64,000 bases of DNA from Pomacea canaliculata (lineage: Eukaryota; Mollusca; Gastropoda; Architaenioglossa; Ampullariidae), in assembly GCF_003073045.1 (NCBI RefSeq), contig NW_020229207.1, positions 1-64,000 on the forward strand, in the 5' to 3' direction. The notes beneath the pieces were generated by a model. The model had not been told where the DNA came from and did not search any database. It was given only the letters and a program-made list of their open reading frames with translations. The position numbers and the translations under genes were made by a program. Shown here one piece after another: positions 1 to 12,200 of this stretch (the stretch's first letter is position 1; each line of letters opens with the position of its first letter).

Positions 1-2432
1 CTGCATCAATACATTTAAATTACTGTATTTTATGGTACCCAATTAGTGTGCGATATTGCTATGAAGCATTTTAACTCCATTGTCCACAATTGATACACAT
101 ATGCATGTCATAACTGCGTGCATCAAACATGTAGCATGAATTTTTGAAAAGCCATTTGCAAAAGCAGCTAAGAAAAGATAAACTGTAAAAGTGTATGTAC
201 TCACCGGCTTTGCTTATCTATGGCTTATGTATTTGTTATAAGTTTTTTAAATCTTTATATATCTATATGTATTGAAGTATTTTAATTTATTTCTTAAGGT
301 TTTGGGGCATTGGAAAATATACGGTAATGGATATTGGGTTGATGTCAGTAGATCATTCTTGAGCATAGAATGTTATGGAGAAAATATTAACGCTATGTTG
401 CATAAAGTGCGGGCTACTTGTATCTGGCTGTATGGTTTTTTATTGTATTGGTCGAGATTGGAAGTGACAGTACAATTTTTGCCAATCTCCCTTGCCTTCA
501 AGGGGCAAAATTGTGGTTTTTCAAAGTTTAGCTTGGATCTTCAGAATTTGAGAAGTACTCAGGAGACTAATTTTTCATAATCCTCACCTAGTAATACTTA
601 ACAGGTTTTATTATCTTTGCACTGTATAATACATGACATGTTCAAAAATATGTGCAAAATAATGTTGTGTTTTTATGCTTTTTCGCATATCGATATTTCT
701 TGTTTATTTTGTATGAAATGTTTTTACAGCGTTGTTCCTCACCTTTTATTTTTATCTTTAGATCTGAAATAGATCTTAGTTACTTTCACTCTGGAATTTT
801 GAAGGCTTGATGCTTGTGACACTGGGAGGAAAGTATGTCGTTTGTGAAGATCTAAGTAAAGTGTTTGATTTAATATGCCATCTTTTGGTATACAAAGCAC
901 CTGTCATTAACACGTGTCCTCGCAATTTGGGACAAAGAAGACGATAAGAGCCCCACAGTTTTTTCCATAAAGATAAGGTACATTTTGTAAAGATTGCTCT
1001 AGTATTTTTTGTGTTATTTACATCTTCAAAAATTGCATTAAAAATTTCTTTCTTTGGCATGCCCTGCTGGATAAAAATGTTATTAAATCACCAAGTTGGT
1101 TTTTTGTCTTGATGAACTGGGTAATGCAGGTGTCGTTTTCTGTGGGTGCACAAATTAATTTGGCAGAGTATATCTCTCAGTATTTATAACCAAAAATCTT
1201 ATTTGGCGTCATTTGTCCCGTATTGCAGTTCTTCATTTCTGAATGACGTAAATATTGTCTGAATGCAACATAAAAGTATCTCATTTATTGATTTAAATTT
1301 TGGTTTATTTCAGTAAACTTAGTGATATCTAGTCAATCAAATGTTTGTAAAATGTTTGAAATGAAAGATTCTTATGATTTGTGATTTTTATTAGCTAAAG
1401 TGCATGCTTCTTACTAGCCCAAAAGCATAAATGCACAACGCACACCACCATAATCTAAGTTTCACAGCGAAACACAAGAACCATGTATAGTGGAAAAAGA
1501 GATGCATAGAATAACTTCATAATGTACTTTTTGTGGAGGTCTTTACTATTTTGCTATTTTATTTGTTATATTATATATTCTTTTTCCTGTAATGTTTCAC
1601 TTTAACTTTCATTACCTGTGTATTCTTTAACCTGTGGCTAAATGTGTTTGGTGTCAGCATATTATTGTTATCCAGCTATTTTAATGTCATTTCTTTATTA
1701 TCATTGGTCAGCGCAGAGAGTGTGACCTGCTTTGGCTGCAGTGGTGTGCGATATAAGTGCTTTATTATTTATTCTCTAAATATTAAGTTTTAATTTTTTT
1801 TAAACTTTTCATATGCAGGAGGGTCGTCGCCCTAGAGCAATAAGCACAAATCACTGCTTAGTGAGACAGCTGCCGGTTAGACTACACTGAGCTTCTATCG
1901 ATTGCTGTAGCTGCTGTGAATGACCGCAGCAAAGTGATATTACGGGCATATGCTGGAAGAGCACCTGGCTTGGAAGATCTCCTAGTCATCGAACTTGGTG
2001 GGCCCATCCACCATCATCCGAGAGGTGAAGACCATTTTCTTGCTTATGATTGATAAGTGGACAGATATGTTGAAGCTGTTTGAGTGCGTCGCAATAAAAC
2101 TTAATATAATGATGATGATGATGATATGGATATGATGATGATATTTTAATTTATAACCCCTTTCCTTTGAAGGCAACCGCCCATGCTAATGACTACATCA
2201 GACATGTCAGCTGTTTTATTGTTATCTTTCTACTTGGTGTGATTTCTAGCGCTGTTATGCTTGATGGATTTCAATCATATTAACCTAGGCTGAATTTTTT
2301 TTTAAATGAAGAACACGTGCACCTCACAATTTCCCACCCTAATAAGTACTTTGCCACCCCTGGCATAACAGGTAAAATCCTTGCAAATTACTACAACAAA
2401 AACATCACATTAAGTATTAACTTTTAAAACAG
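1..2432. other. Intron or upstream flank, nothing recognised
   Basis: AT-rich sequence before the first traced exon of the large FN3-like gene. Short open frames near 272-580 (+) and 776-1060 (-) have no recognisable motif and no convincing splice partners. The stretch around 1820-2100 has higher GC and ends in an AATAAA-like sequence followed by ATG/GAT trinucleotide repeats (2107-2150), which could be the tail of an old retroposed element, but I cannot name a family. Because the first traced exon starts in the middle of a domain, this region is most likely intron of the same gene. Confidence 0.4.
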
Positions 2433-5400
2433 AGGCTGCCAGTGTCAGGAGATTCTGTCTACATCAAAGTCAGAGGCATCAATAATAATGGTGCAAGCAG
2501 TGAGGTGACATGTATCTTGGACAATTATGATGTCACACTACCAACAGGCCGGCTGGAAGCAGATTTTACAACAACTAGCAACAGGTATTTTTATTATTGC
2601 TTGCCAGTATGAGTTGGTTCATTACTTGGTTGACTAGTTCTGTGTGGCAACAGGTTAGTCTAGTGATAGTCTAATTTTTTTTTTCATTTGATAGTTAATG
2701 TTGGGTATGTTTTTTTTCTTAATCTTATGCCTTCTTCAGTTTTAAGTCTGTTGGCTTTGTATTGAATTACTTGAATATATGAATACACCCATCTCTTGCT
2801 ACATATTCATGCTAATGTTTATGTTGTGTTTTAGCTACGCTTTTATAAGTCTGCTTTTAAAAAAGAGTTGCTTGATGAGTAGATGCATGGACTTTTGACT
2901 ATTTCCAAAATTTTTTGCAGTATATATATATATATGTAAATGTAAATCTTACCTGATGTTACTCCCAGGCATATGCTGCATGGCTCATTGGTAGTGTATG
3001 AAGATTCTCCAATCATTAAGTCAGACTTGCTGTTGGACTTGGAAAGGGTGTGTATGGCTATGGTGTCTACCCATGGACAGCTGTTGAACCTCAGTGATGA
3101 CCAAACACCTGCGTATGATGGTGAGGTGTCCTTTGTTCTTATTTAGTGTGTGCATATGTCATGTGTCTTGTGTGCATGTATGCATAGTCCACATGGAAAT
3201 ATTGTTAAAATATGTAATATATATAGCACAGTAGTACTTGATTGACTCTAGGCAGGGCATTGCAGCAACTCAGTAATCTATAATAAAATTAAATGAAGCC
3301 TAACAAAATGTCATAAAGTTCACATTCACTATTCAGTAGCATTAATAAATGGTAGGAGCAAAAAAAAAAGTTGTTTTGAGTGGTCTGGTATTGCAGTGGT
3401 AAAGATTTTATGGTAAAGATGGTTACTGTTTTGTTACTGGTGTTGATGTGATATTCATAGATGTGTTCTCTTCATATGGCAAGGTAGGGTACTTCCAACA
3501 TTGTATGACTACCTTTAGAACAGGGGTGGGCAATTAATTTTCCCAAGGGGCCGCATGAGAAATTGGGGTGGTTTTAGAGGGCCGGACTAATATAGTTAAC
3601 TCAGTTTTACCCAGTACTGTATGTTAGTATATAACTATCCTTCGCCAGCGGCGGCCGGTCAGAGACAGGAGGCGGGCCGGCCTTTGCAGGTACTTTAGAA
3701 ACAAAAAAATCTTTTTCTTTTACAGCAAATGGGGATCCATTTGGAAATAAGGCATTACAGCAGTTTACAGACTTCAAGAAAGGAAAGCTGGTTCCACAGT
3801 CAAGCCACTTTGTCACTCGGACATTGACTGCTCAGCATGTTGGGGAATGTGCCCGCCAGTGTCTTCTTCTCCCTGAACTCAAGTGCATGAGTTTTAATTA
3901 CCACAGTAAAGGTGCTTGTGAGCTGTTGGCAGCCATAATAGGGCATGACCATAAACTGGCACAGGTTTGACTTTTTTTTTCACATAGCCACATCTTTTGT
4001 TGTTTGCATATCTCATCATCGTTTTCTGCTTGTACTTATTTGTAAGTTAGGTAATATTGCTTATATACCTTGGATATTTATGACAATCTTCATTATTTTA
4101 TCTCTGGACATGCATACACAGATGTTCAAATGCATCTGAAGTAAAACTTAGTTTATAATGATTTTCATTTCCTATTAAATCTGTTAAAATATTTTTAAGG
4201 AACTGTAAAACTATTAATGATTAAGATCTTCATTAAAATAATGGAGACATTTGTACATTGTCTTGAACATAGAAGACAAACCCTGTAACTTTTGTTTGTA
4301 AACCTCAAGCTTCATTATAATTTTATTTATATACTGTATATTTACACATCTTCAGGCTGATCTCACATTACACTACGAGCGGATTGGTGTTGGCCTTGCC
4401 AAACAGTTCCAGCTAAACATTCCAAAACCTATGCTGCACAACTCTGTTTACTTCTTCAACCTTCATCTCCAAAACAGCTTACTAATGAGCCGAATCATCC
4501 ACTCTCAGGGGACTTTGGTTGATTTAACACCACCATCACCAGGTAGGTCCAAGTTACAAGTTAAAAGCAAGCACTAAAAATTCATTTGATTGAAACATTT
4601 GTTGATGGAATAACTAATTAACTAAACTATTCACATATTTATTTCAAGAAAAATCCTATTCATATGAAAGGTTAAGCATCTTGAACACCTTTCATTTTAA
4701 CATTTCAGGCCCTGTAAATATCACCACATCATATATGGAGGTAGTTCCTTGTCTGGAGAATCTACCACATGAGAGAGCTGGTCAGGATGACTGGGGAAAG
4801 TGGTGTCGTGTGTGGACCCTTTGCTTCCAACCATTTGGTCATAGTGGATGGTCCTGGTTCCAAAACTTGTTCAATGGACACACACCCCTGGAGGATCTGA
4901 TGTACACCAAAGCTAATACATTTATATCAGGTAAGCAGGTGCAAAGAAACTGCAGTCATTTTCAGTTCTATGCATCCAATTATAATACATGATCTTTAAT
5001 GACTGGTGACCAGTGATCGACATTCTGCTGAGTGCCAAAGGAGGTAAAGGTTTAAATGTCAATGCAGTCTTATTTCTTTATATACAGTGCACTGCCAAGC
5101 TGTGATTGAAATAAGCTTACAAGATTTTGGTTTTAAACGCTTTGTATGGTTGCCAGTAATGGTTGCACTTCCTTTCTGATCTTCTTACAGCAAACTGGGA
5201 TGGCTTTCATGATGACCAGAGCAGTATCCGTGGATACTCACTAACAGCAGGTCGCAAACCCTGCGAGGAGCTGCTTCATGAGTACCATGATCCACACCGC
5301 CACTTGGTACCACTAGATGACGAGACACAGTGGACTCACACCGGCATCATGAACATGAAGGAAGGCAGAAAAGTCCCAGGTGAGTTGAAAAAATCCCCTT

Positions 5401-6218
5401 TTGTTCCTTTTACTATGGTTTGGTGTTCTGGACAGAAGTATGAAATACAGAATTTATACTTAACCGTAGTAATCAGTGGATGCTTGTTTGCAGTTTATTC
5501 CTTATGTTCAAAAGTGGATGACATGGTCTTCAAGGCTATGATCAAATTGCAGATGGCAAGTATTATGTCACAATACGTGCCTTGAATAAAGTGGAGTATG
5601 GAGGGCCTCTAGCCACAACTGTGTGTCACACAACACCTTATGTCATTGACACGACTCCTCCTGTCATATATGAAGTATATGGCACACGATATGATGAGAT
5701 GACCTATCTGATCACTACTAAGTACAATGCTAGGTGAGTGCAAGCAAACATAACATCAGCTCTATCTGCATTCCTGGGCATAGCAATGATGAGGTCTGGC
5801 TGGCTGCTTGGCTAGTATGACACACTCCTGTGAAGGTTAATGAATGTGTTTCAATCTTAATTTTGAAAAATTTGTCCAAAGCTTTGATAACTTTTGTTTT
5901 CTAATTTGGAAAAAGATCCTATATGTCACAATTTTAGCATGCTATTGTCTGTCTTTAGTACATGTCTGAGTGTCAGAATGTCAGAGTCATAACAAGCTAA
6001 ATATGATTTTAGAAGTTATTTCTTTAAATATTTCCCCAGTGACCCTCACTCCGACATAAAAAGTGCATGGATCTGCTTGGGGCGCACTGTTCTCAACTGT
6101 GACATTCTGGGATGGTTAGAGGCAGATACAGAAAGCAAAACTGAGGGCCCAGCTAGCATTACCAATCAGATAATAAATGGTGTTCCTGTCTGGATCAGGA
6201 TAAGAGTGCAGAACAATG
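2433..6218 (+). CDS. FN3-like gene, exons 1-8: PAN/apple-like domain and first TPP linkers
   Basis: Exons: 2433-2584, 2969-3120, 3726-3964, 4356-4542, 4709-4930, 5191-5379, 5535-5733, 6040-6218. Exon 1 encodes an FN3 end strand (YIKVRGINNNGA). Exon 3 encodes a PAN/apple-like domain: C-ARQ-C, then LKCMSFNYHSKGACEL, the usual C...C...C-x-SF-x-Y...C spacing. Exon 4 ends in VDLTPPSPG. Exon 5 adds a cysteine/tryptophan-rich insert (CRVWTLCFQPF) before the ANWDGF core of exon 6. Exon 7 carries VIDTTPPV. Its acceptor (CTTCAAG before GCTATG) is weak but is the site I found that avoids an upstream stop and keeps phase with exon 6. Confidence 0.8.
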
Positions 6219-9200
6219 GTAAGTGAGAAAAATTGATCAAGAATGTGATTCATGTTAGGAAAAATGATTTGATGTGCAAAAGGTTTTATTTTTGTCTTAA
6301 ACTTTTAATGCTGACTATACTTCAACATATTCTAACAAGTTATTTATGTTATGCAGTGGAGCTGCAGGCCGTGGGTCATGCAAACAGCCCCATCATTGTG
6401 GACATGACTCCTCCTCTTGTTGGCAAAGTGTATGATGGACCACTGACCAGACATGACCTCAGTTACAGCAAGGACAGCAACATGGTGAAGTTATTCTTGG
6501 TTTAGTGCAGGGGAGGGGGTTGTTCTTGTACACAACTGAGCGTCTTCCTGCATGCAGCCACAGAAGAAGACACAGAAAAATAGCCAAGTGTACTTGTTGT
6601 GCATTGCACTTTGTTGTATACACAAAAAGTAAATAATGGGTTCAAATCATCAACTAAAAAGACTTGGGTGCAACTTTTGAAAATCATTTCTACATTAGAA
6701 TTTGAAGCTTTACATTTTGTTCACTAAGTATTAAAAAAATGAATGATAACACTACCACAACAAATAGCATGCATTACAGCTTTTCTAAAACAAAAGCCAT
6801 AAAGGTTTGTCAGAGTTAAAAAACTTCTCTCAACAGTATTGTGCAAACTGGTATAACTTCACTGACCCTGAGTCAGGCATTGGTTTCTACATGGGCGCTG
6901 TGACATCAGCTAGTGGCCAGTTACTGACAGAGCTAGAAGTTCTAGACCGCCGCCAGTCCATGCAGTGCATTCAGTTCAGCAACCCTTCTCTGAAGCACAA
7001 CACCTCATATCACTTTATGCTGGTGGCCTTCAATGGGGGACATAAACAGCTCAATGTGACAAGCATTTCAGATGGAGGTACTTATATTTTATTTATTTAG
7101 TTTACCAGAAGCTAAAACTTAGCACTTGTTTCAAGCAGAGTTATTAAGTCTGTCACACAGCAAAACTTATCACAGCCTATTTTAAGGTGCCAGATTTCAA
7201 GTTCTTTAAGTTCAGCGATCATATAATAAAATGTTACAGTGGTTATATTAATGAAGCTTAAACCTAACATTTCTGTCTTAACAGTTCTTGTGGACCTTAC
7301 ACCACCTAAAGAAGGTAAAGTTATCGATGGTCTCTCAGAGAACTTTGAGGACCTTCACTTCAGTGTGCACAAGTCCACAGTAGCAGCTCGCTGGCAGGGT
7401 TTCAGCGATTCAGAATCAGGCATCATGCAGTATGAAGTGCAGATTGAACGAGCTGAGTAAGTGCTTGATTGAGCAATGCTTTCTATGAAGTGTATTTTTC
7501 ATTATGCCCTTGATCTTCATTCTGATACTTTTCAAAAACTCTACTAAAATGAGAATCTTAAATTTTTGGTAGTAAGCTGGAAAGCAGAGGTTTTGTAGAA
7601 AAAAGATAACTGTGTGCAGTGGAGTGAAAGGGAAGAGAGAGTAAATTATGTTGGCAACATCGTGAGACCCTTTTTAACCATATATATGGTAAGAAAGACA
7701 TTGAGGGGAAGGGGGCAAGAGTGTAGAAAGACACGTTTACTGACACCTAAACAAAAGTAACATGTCATTGTTGTTAAAAGTATTGTTGATGGGTCAGTTT
7801 TAATTTCTGCACAGGAATCTCACAACAAACTTCCAGGTTCTTCAAGACTGGGAGAATGTAAATCTAGACACAACATTCGAGAAACACAGGTTCAGCCTTA
7901 GACACAGGGATGTTGTCAGGACTAAGCTGAGGGTCAGCAATGGTGCTCTCAACACTATTACTTCTGAGACAGACTCCTTCATCATAGACCTGACTCCACC
8001 AGAACTTTACAGCTTGTGGGATGGACTAGGAAGTTCAGATATTGAATACCAGGCAAGAAATTTCTGTTAATGGATGCAGTTGGTTATTGCAGCATAATTT
8101 ATGTGCATTATTTATTCCCATAAGCTTGGCTTTCCTTTAGAAGGATGAGGCATCGCATCCTAAAGTCACTGGGAATACAAACTGGGTGGGCCAGGATTCA
8201 TAGAGTGGTCAAGCCAGGAGACTTTTGATTGACAGGAAAGATAGTTGCTGAATACACAAAGTTGTTTTTGTTAATGTGTCATGAACCTTACAAAATATGT
8301 GACGACCAGTTATCCTGACTTGGAATCTGCACAGGATCTAAAATTTAAAGCAGTTCACCTGCAAGGCAGGTGTCTTCCAATAGCAATCTGACCACAGTTG
8401 ATTTGTGGTCATCATGGTATCTACTTGTACAGAGCATTGTTAGAGCCAAACATGACTGATTTGCACTGTTACATTTCTATAAGGGCTTTAAATGTAATGT
8501 TTGTATCACTTTTAAATGGGATACATGGCTTTAAATTTTGTTTTTTATTTGCTGAAATAACTTATCAGGTGACCTTATATCCTGTTGGGTTTTTTTCCCC
8601 TTCTGACATCAGTCTGACATCACCAGCCTTTCAGCCAAATTTGAATTTCATGATGATGAATCTGGCATTGACTACTACAAGTATCAGGTCTACCAGACAA
8701 TGCATGGACACCATGCACAAATAATTCCAGGTTGGGCACAGTTTTCAAGTGATTAGATAGACCTATTCAAAATAAGGGGAGGCTACAAGTCATAAATGTG
8801 TGGACATATGTGTGTAAATATGTGGATGCATTTAATGCTTATAGTTATTGTCGAACAAATGATGGTATATGTGCTGCTGTGCAGTTTTCAGTATAAATTG
8901 TTTTCATCTAATAGGTCTATAAATATTTACATTTAATTATTATAACTGCACTATATGTGCTTTTATTTTTATTTGTTTTTTATTTTTAGCAACAAAAAAT
9001 GATTGGAATCGCCTACCATCTGGACAAAGGAATAGTCTGATGGTGAATGGCCTTACATTAACCAGTGGTTTGCGATACTCCATTCGCATGGCTGCTGTCA
9101 ACTCTGCAGGATCTGTCACCACCTACGATACAAATGGTGTTCTGGTCGACAACACTCCTCCCTCTGTAAATTTTATAATGATCATTAATTATTTCTGACA

Positions 9201-12200
9201 TAACTTTTCGATTATATTATGCTGGTATGTCATAGATGGATGAATACGTAATTGACAAATAATCTGTGCTATATAATATTAATAGCTTTGACAAGTTGGT
9301 GGAGGTTACATTAATCCAGTGATGCCCAACCTTTTTCGGCCTGAGGGCCATACACATTTCCGACATGCGTGACACGGGCCGCTTCACGCAAAAATACAAA
9401 AAAAGAAAAAAAAATAGAGCAGATACCATTTTTATTAGAAACAAGTTGTACTTACCATTAATTATGTAGTAATTAGTGGGATATTTGAAGTTGTTTACCC
9501 AAAACCAACTTCTGAATGTCCGGCTGCATAGTAGAGACACCAAGTCAGAGAACTGAATCGAAATGTTCGTCCATCGAAAAAAAGATTGAGAGACGCCCAT
9601 ACATAGGGATAAATACTTCTTCCTTTTTTTCGTTTTTTTAGGTCTTTTTTTTTATTACTAACATGGCGATTTCCTGCACTATGGGCAGAAGTTTCGCAGG
9701 CCGGATGGCACCGCGTCGCGGGCCGGATATGGCCTGCGGGCCGTAGGTTGGGCATCCCTGCATTAATCAATTTAAATAGTTTACATTACTTCATGTCTAT
9801 ATTTTGACTGTTTGTAGGCTTGCTGTAAAGCACTTTGGAATGTGTGTGTTGGTTTTTACATCAACACTTAGAAGGTGTTGAAGTATTTTTATATCTTTAC
9901 TGTTAATTTTATAACGGGTTTACTCTAATGAGATCTGAGCTACTTAACTCTCATGTGGTGCTCTCTAGTATTTACACAAAAGTGACTTGCTTGTTTTTTT
10001 TCAGATGGAGAGGGTGCATGTTGGTGTTCTTTCCACCGAAGATGAGATAGATTTAGATGGCTATGTTCTTCAGAGTGACCAGTCTGGCATCAAGGCTAAC
10101 TGGCTGGCCACTGACCATGAGAGTGGAATTGATCATTATGAGGTGGCTGTGGGCACCAGTCCAGGTCAGCCAAGATAAACTTGCTTCATAGCAGTGCTAT
10201 AAATTAGTTTTATTGTTTAGTTTGCTTCTCATTGTTGTAAAATAAAAGTAACTTACATTCATCTGTAATAAAAGGTAAAAAGTCCCTAGCCCAGTGGCCA
10301 TAGAGGCTGTTAACATAAAGAGGTTCACAATATCAAGGGCATGGCATGTGGAAAGCAGAGCTCAGCATTCCCCTTTCGTCTTAAATCAAGTACCCATTTC
10401 TGCTCAATGCCTTCTGAGTGGGTGGAAGAGTTAACTAGCCTCAGGCCCAATTAGGTCAGAAGCCAGCAATCTTTTGCTTCACAGCTGATCACATTAGCCA
10501 ACAGGCTACAGTGCCTTCCCTAGGTCTTTGTAGATGCCTGTGTAATTGTAACTGGGTTGTCCTGCAGTTCAGCATACAGTTTAGGCATATTGCTTTCTTC
10601 TGGATGTTCTTTTCTCAATTTGTTTAGGTGCCACTGATGTGCTGGATTGGCGGAATGTGGGTAAAGAGCAGGACAGATATATCTCAGGATTGAACCTCCA
10701 ACTCACAGACAACAACACTGACATTCCCTTGTATTACGTCACTGTCAGAGCTTACAATGGTGCAGGGAATGTCAGTCCGTCACTAATTTCAAAGAAGATC
10801 AAAGTACTTCAAGAGGACAAAGCAGGTATATAAGTACTGAAGAGCTGATGGCTATTAATCATAACATTCTTTCTTTTCAAGGGAATCTTGCCTCCCAACA
10901 AGAAAAATTTGAGTAGTTCATTAGTGTTTTATATTCATGTGTATTAATGGGAATATCACCTATGTTCATCAGTTTATATGTACTGCTTACAACACAGTGT
11001 GGTAAGGGGTCTGATGTATTTTTGTTAAGGTATGAAGAAAATATGCAACAGAGTTTTGTTGGCATAAATTTAGACAGGAGTACACCCCTGTTGAAGCATT
11101 AGGAATAAAACAAGCATGACGCAATGATGCTGTGAGTGATCATGGTAACTATTGGACTGTGTGCAGGTGTGGTAGTCGATGGCGGGCTGGACACTGTTCT
11201 CTTGAGCAGTGCGGGCCAGAACGATGAGGACTATCAGAGTAACATGTGGAGTGTCACAGCACAGTTCCGCGGCTTCTCAAGTCACCTACATGGTCTTACG
11301 CACTTTGACTGGTCCGTAGGTTCAAGTCCTGGTGCTGAAGATGTGCTGCCTCTGATGGCCATGGGTATTGTGCATGATGAGGAAGAGGACCAAACACCTG
11401 GCATGGGTGGGTCTTTCAGTTGTTAGCACCAGGCATGTGACTGTTTTTGGCTTTATCGCTAGGATGTCTATTTATGATTGGGGTCCTTACTGCCACGAGC
11501 ATTTCCGGAGCATGGTAGTGGTTGTAGTAAATGCTCTTGTAATAAATGTCAGCAAATAAGAAAGATGCTCAGCTCATTTTAATTTGTGTGGTTTTTTGGT
11601 AGATCTTATTTTGTAAACCGTAATTTTATGTTGGTCTACAGGAATAGCCAGTCGAGGCATTGCTCATGCTGTGCTGCCCTTGGAACCAGGCAAGAAATAC
11701 TACACCACTGTACGTGCTCTCAACAACAATGGTCAGGCTGTGCAGTCAACATCAGATGGCTTCACTGTTGACAGAGAGAAACCCAAGCTTGGACTCATCA
11801 GGTCAAGATTTTAATTGAATGTTGTGGGGAATCCTTCAGTTATTGTGTATTCAACTATTGTACTGTTACTTTTGGGTGCATGCCTAATTGCATTTAGCAG
11901 ATGACAAATTGAACCACAATTTACTGCAGATCTGATCTTGCCAGTCCTGCAGTTGGTGGATATAACTGTGGTAAAGCATCATATTAGTCTTATTTTATTG
12001 ACATCAGCCTTGCCATCAATGATGTGCATTGCTTCTTTCCAGTTCTGCATTGTTTATGTGTGGCAGTTGTGATGTCCAACATGCTTGAGAGACATTGTTG
12101 CTGTTTTCAGCCTGTCATCTGAGACAAACACAAGTACACTTCAGATGCCAGAGAAAGTTTTCTACCAGCAGGAGCCAGATGCACTCACGGCTAGGTGGAC

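Noticed and set aside
1982-2176. Minus-strand frame with His/Ile repeats
   Set aside because: Produced by the ATG/GAT trinucleotide repeat at 2107-2150.
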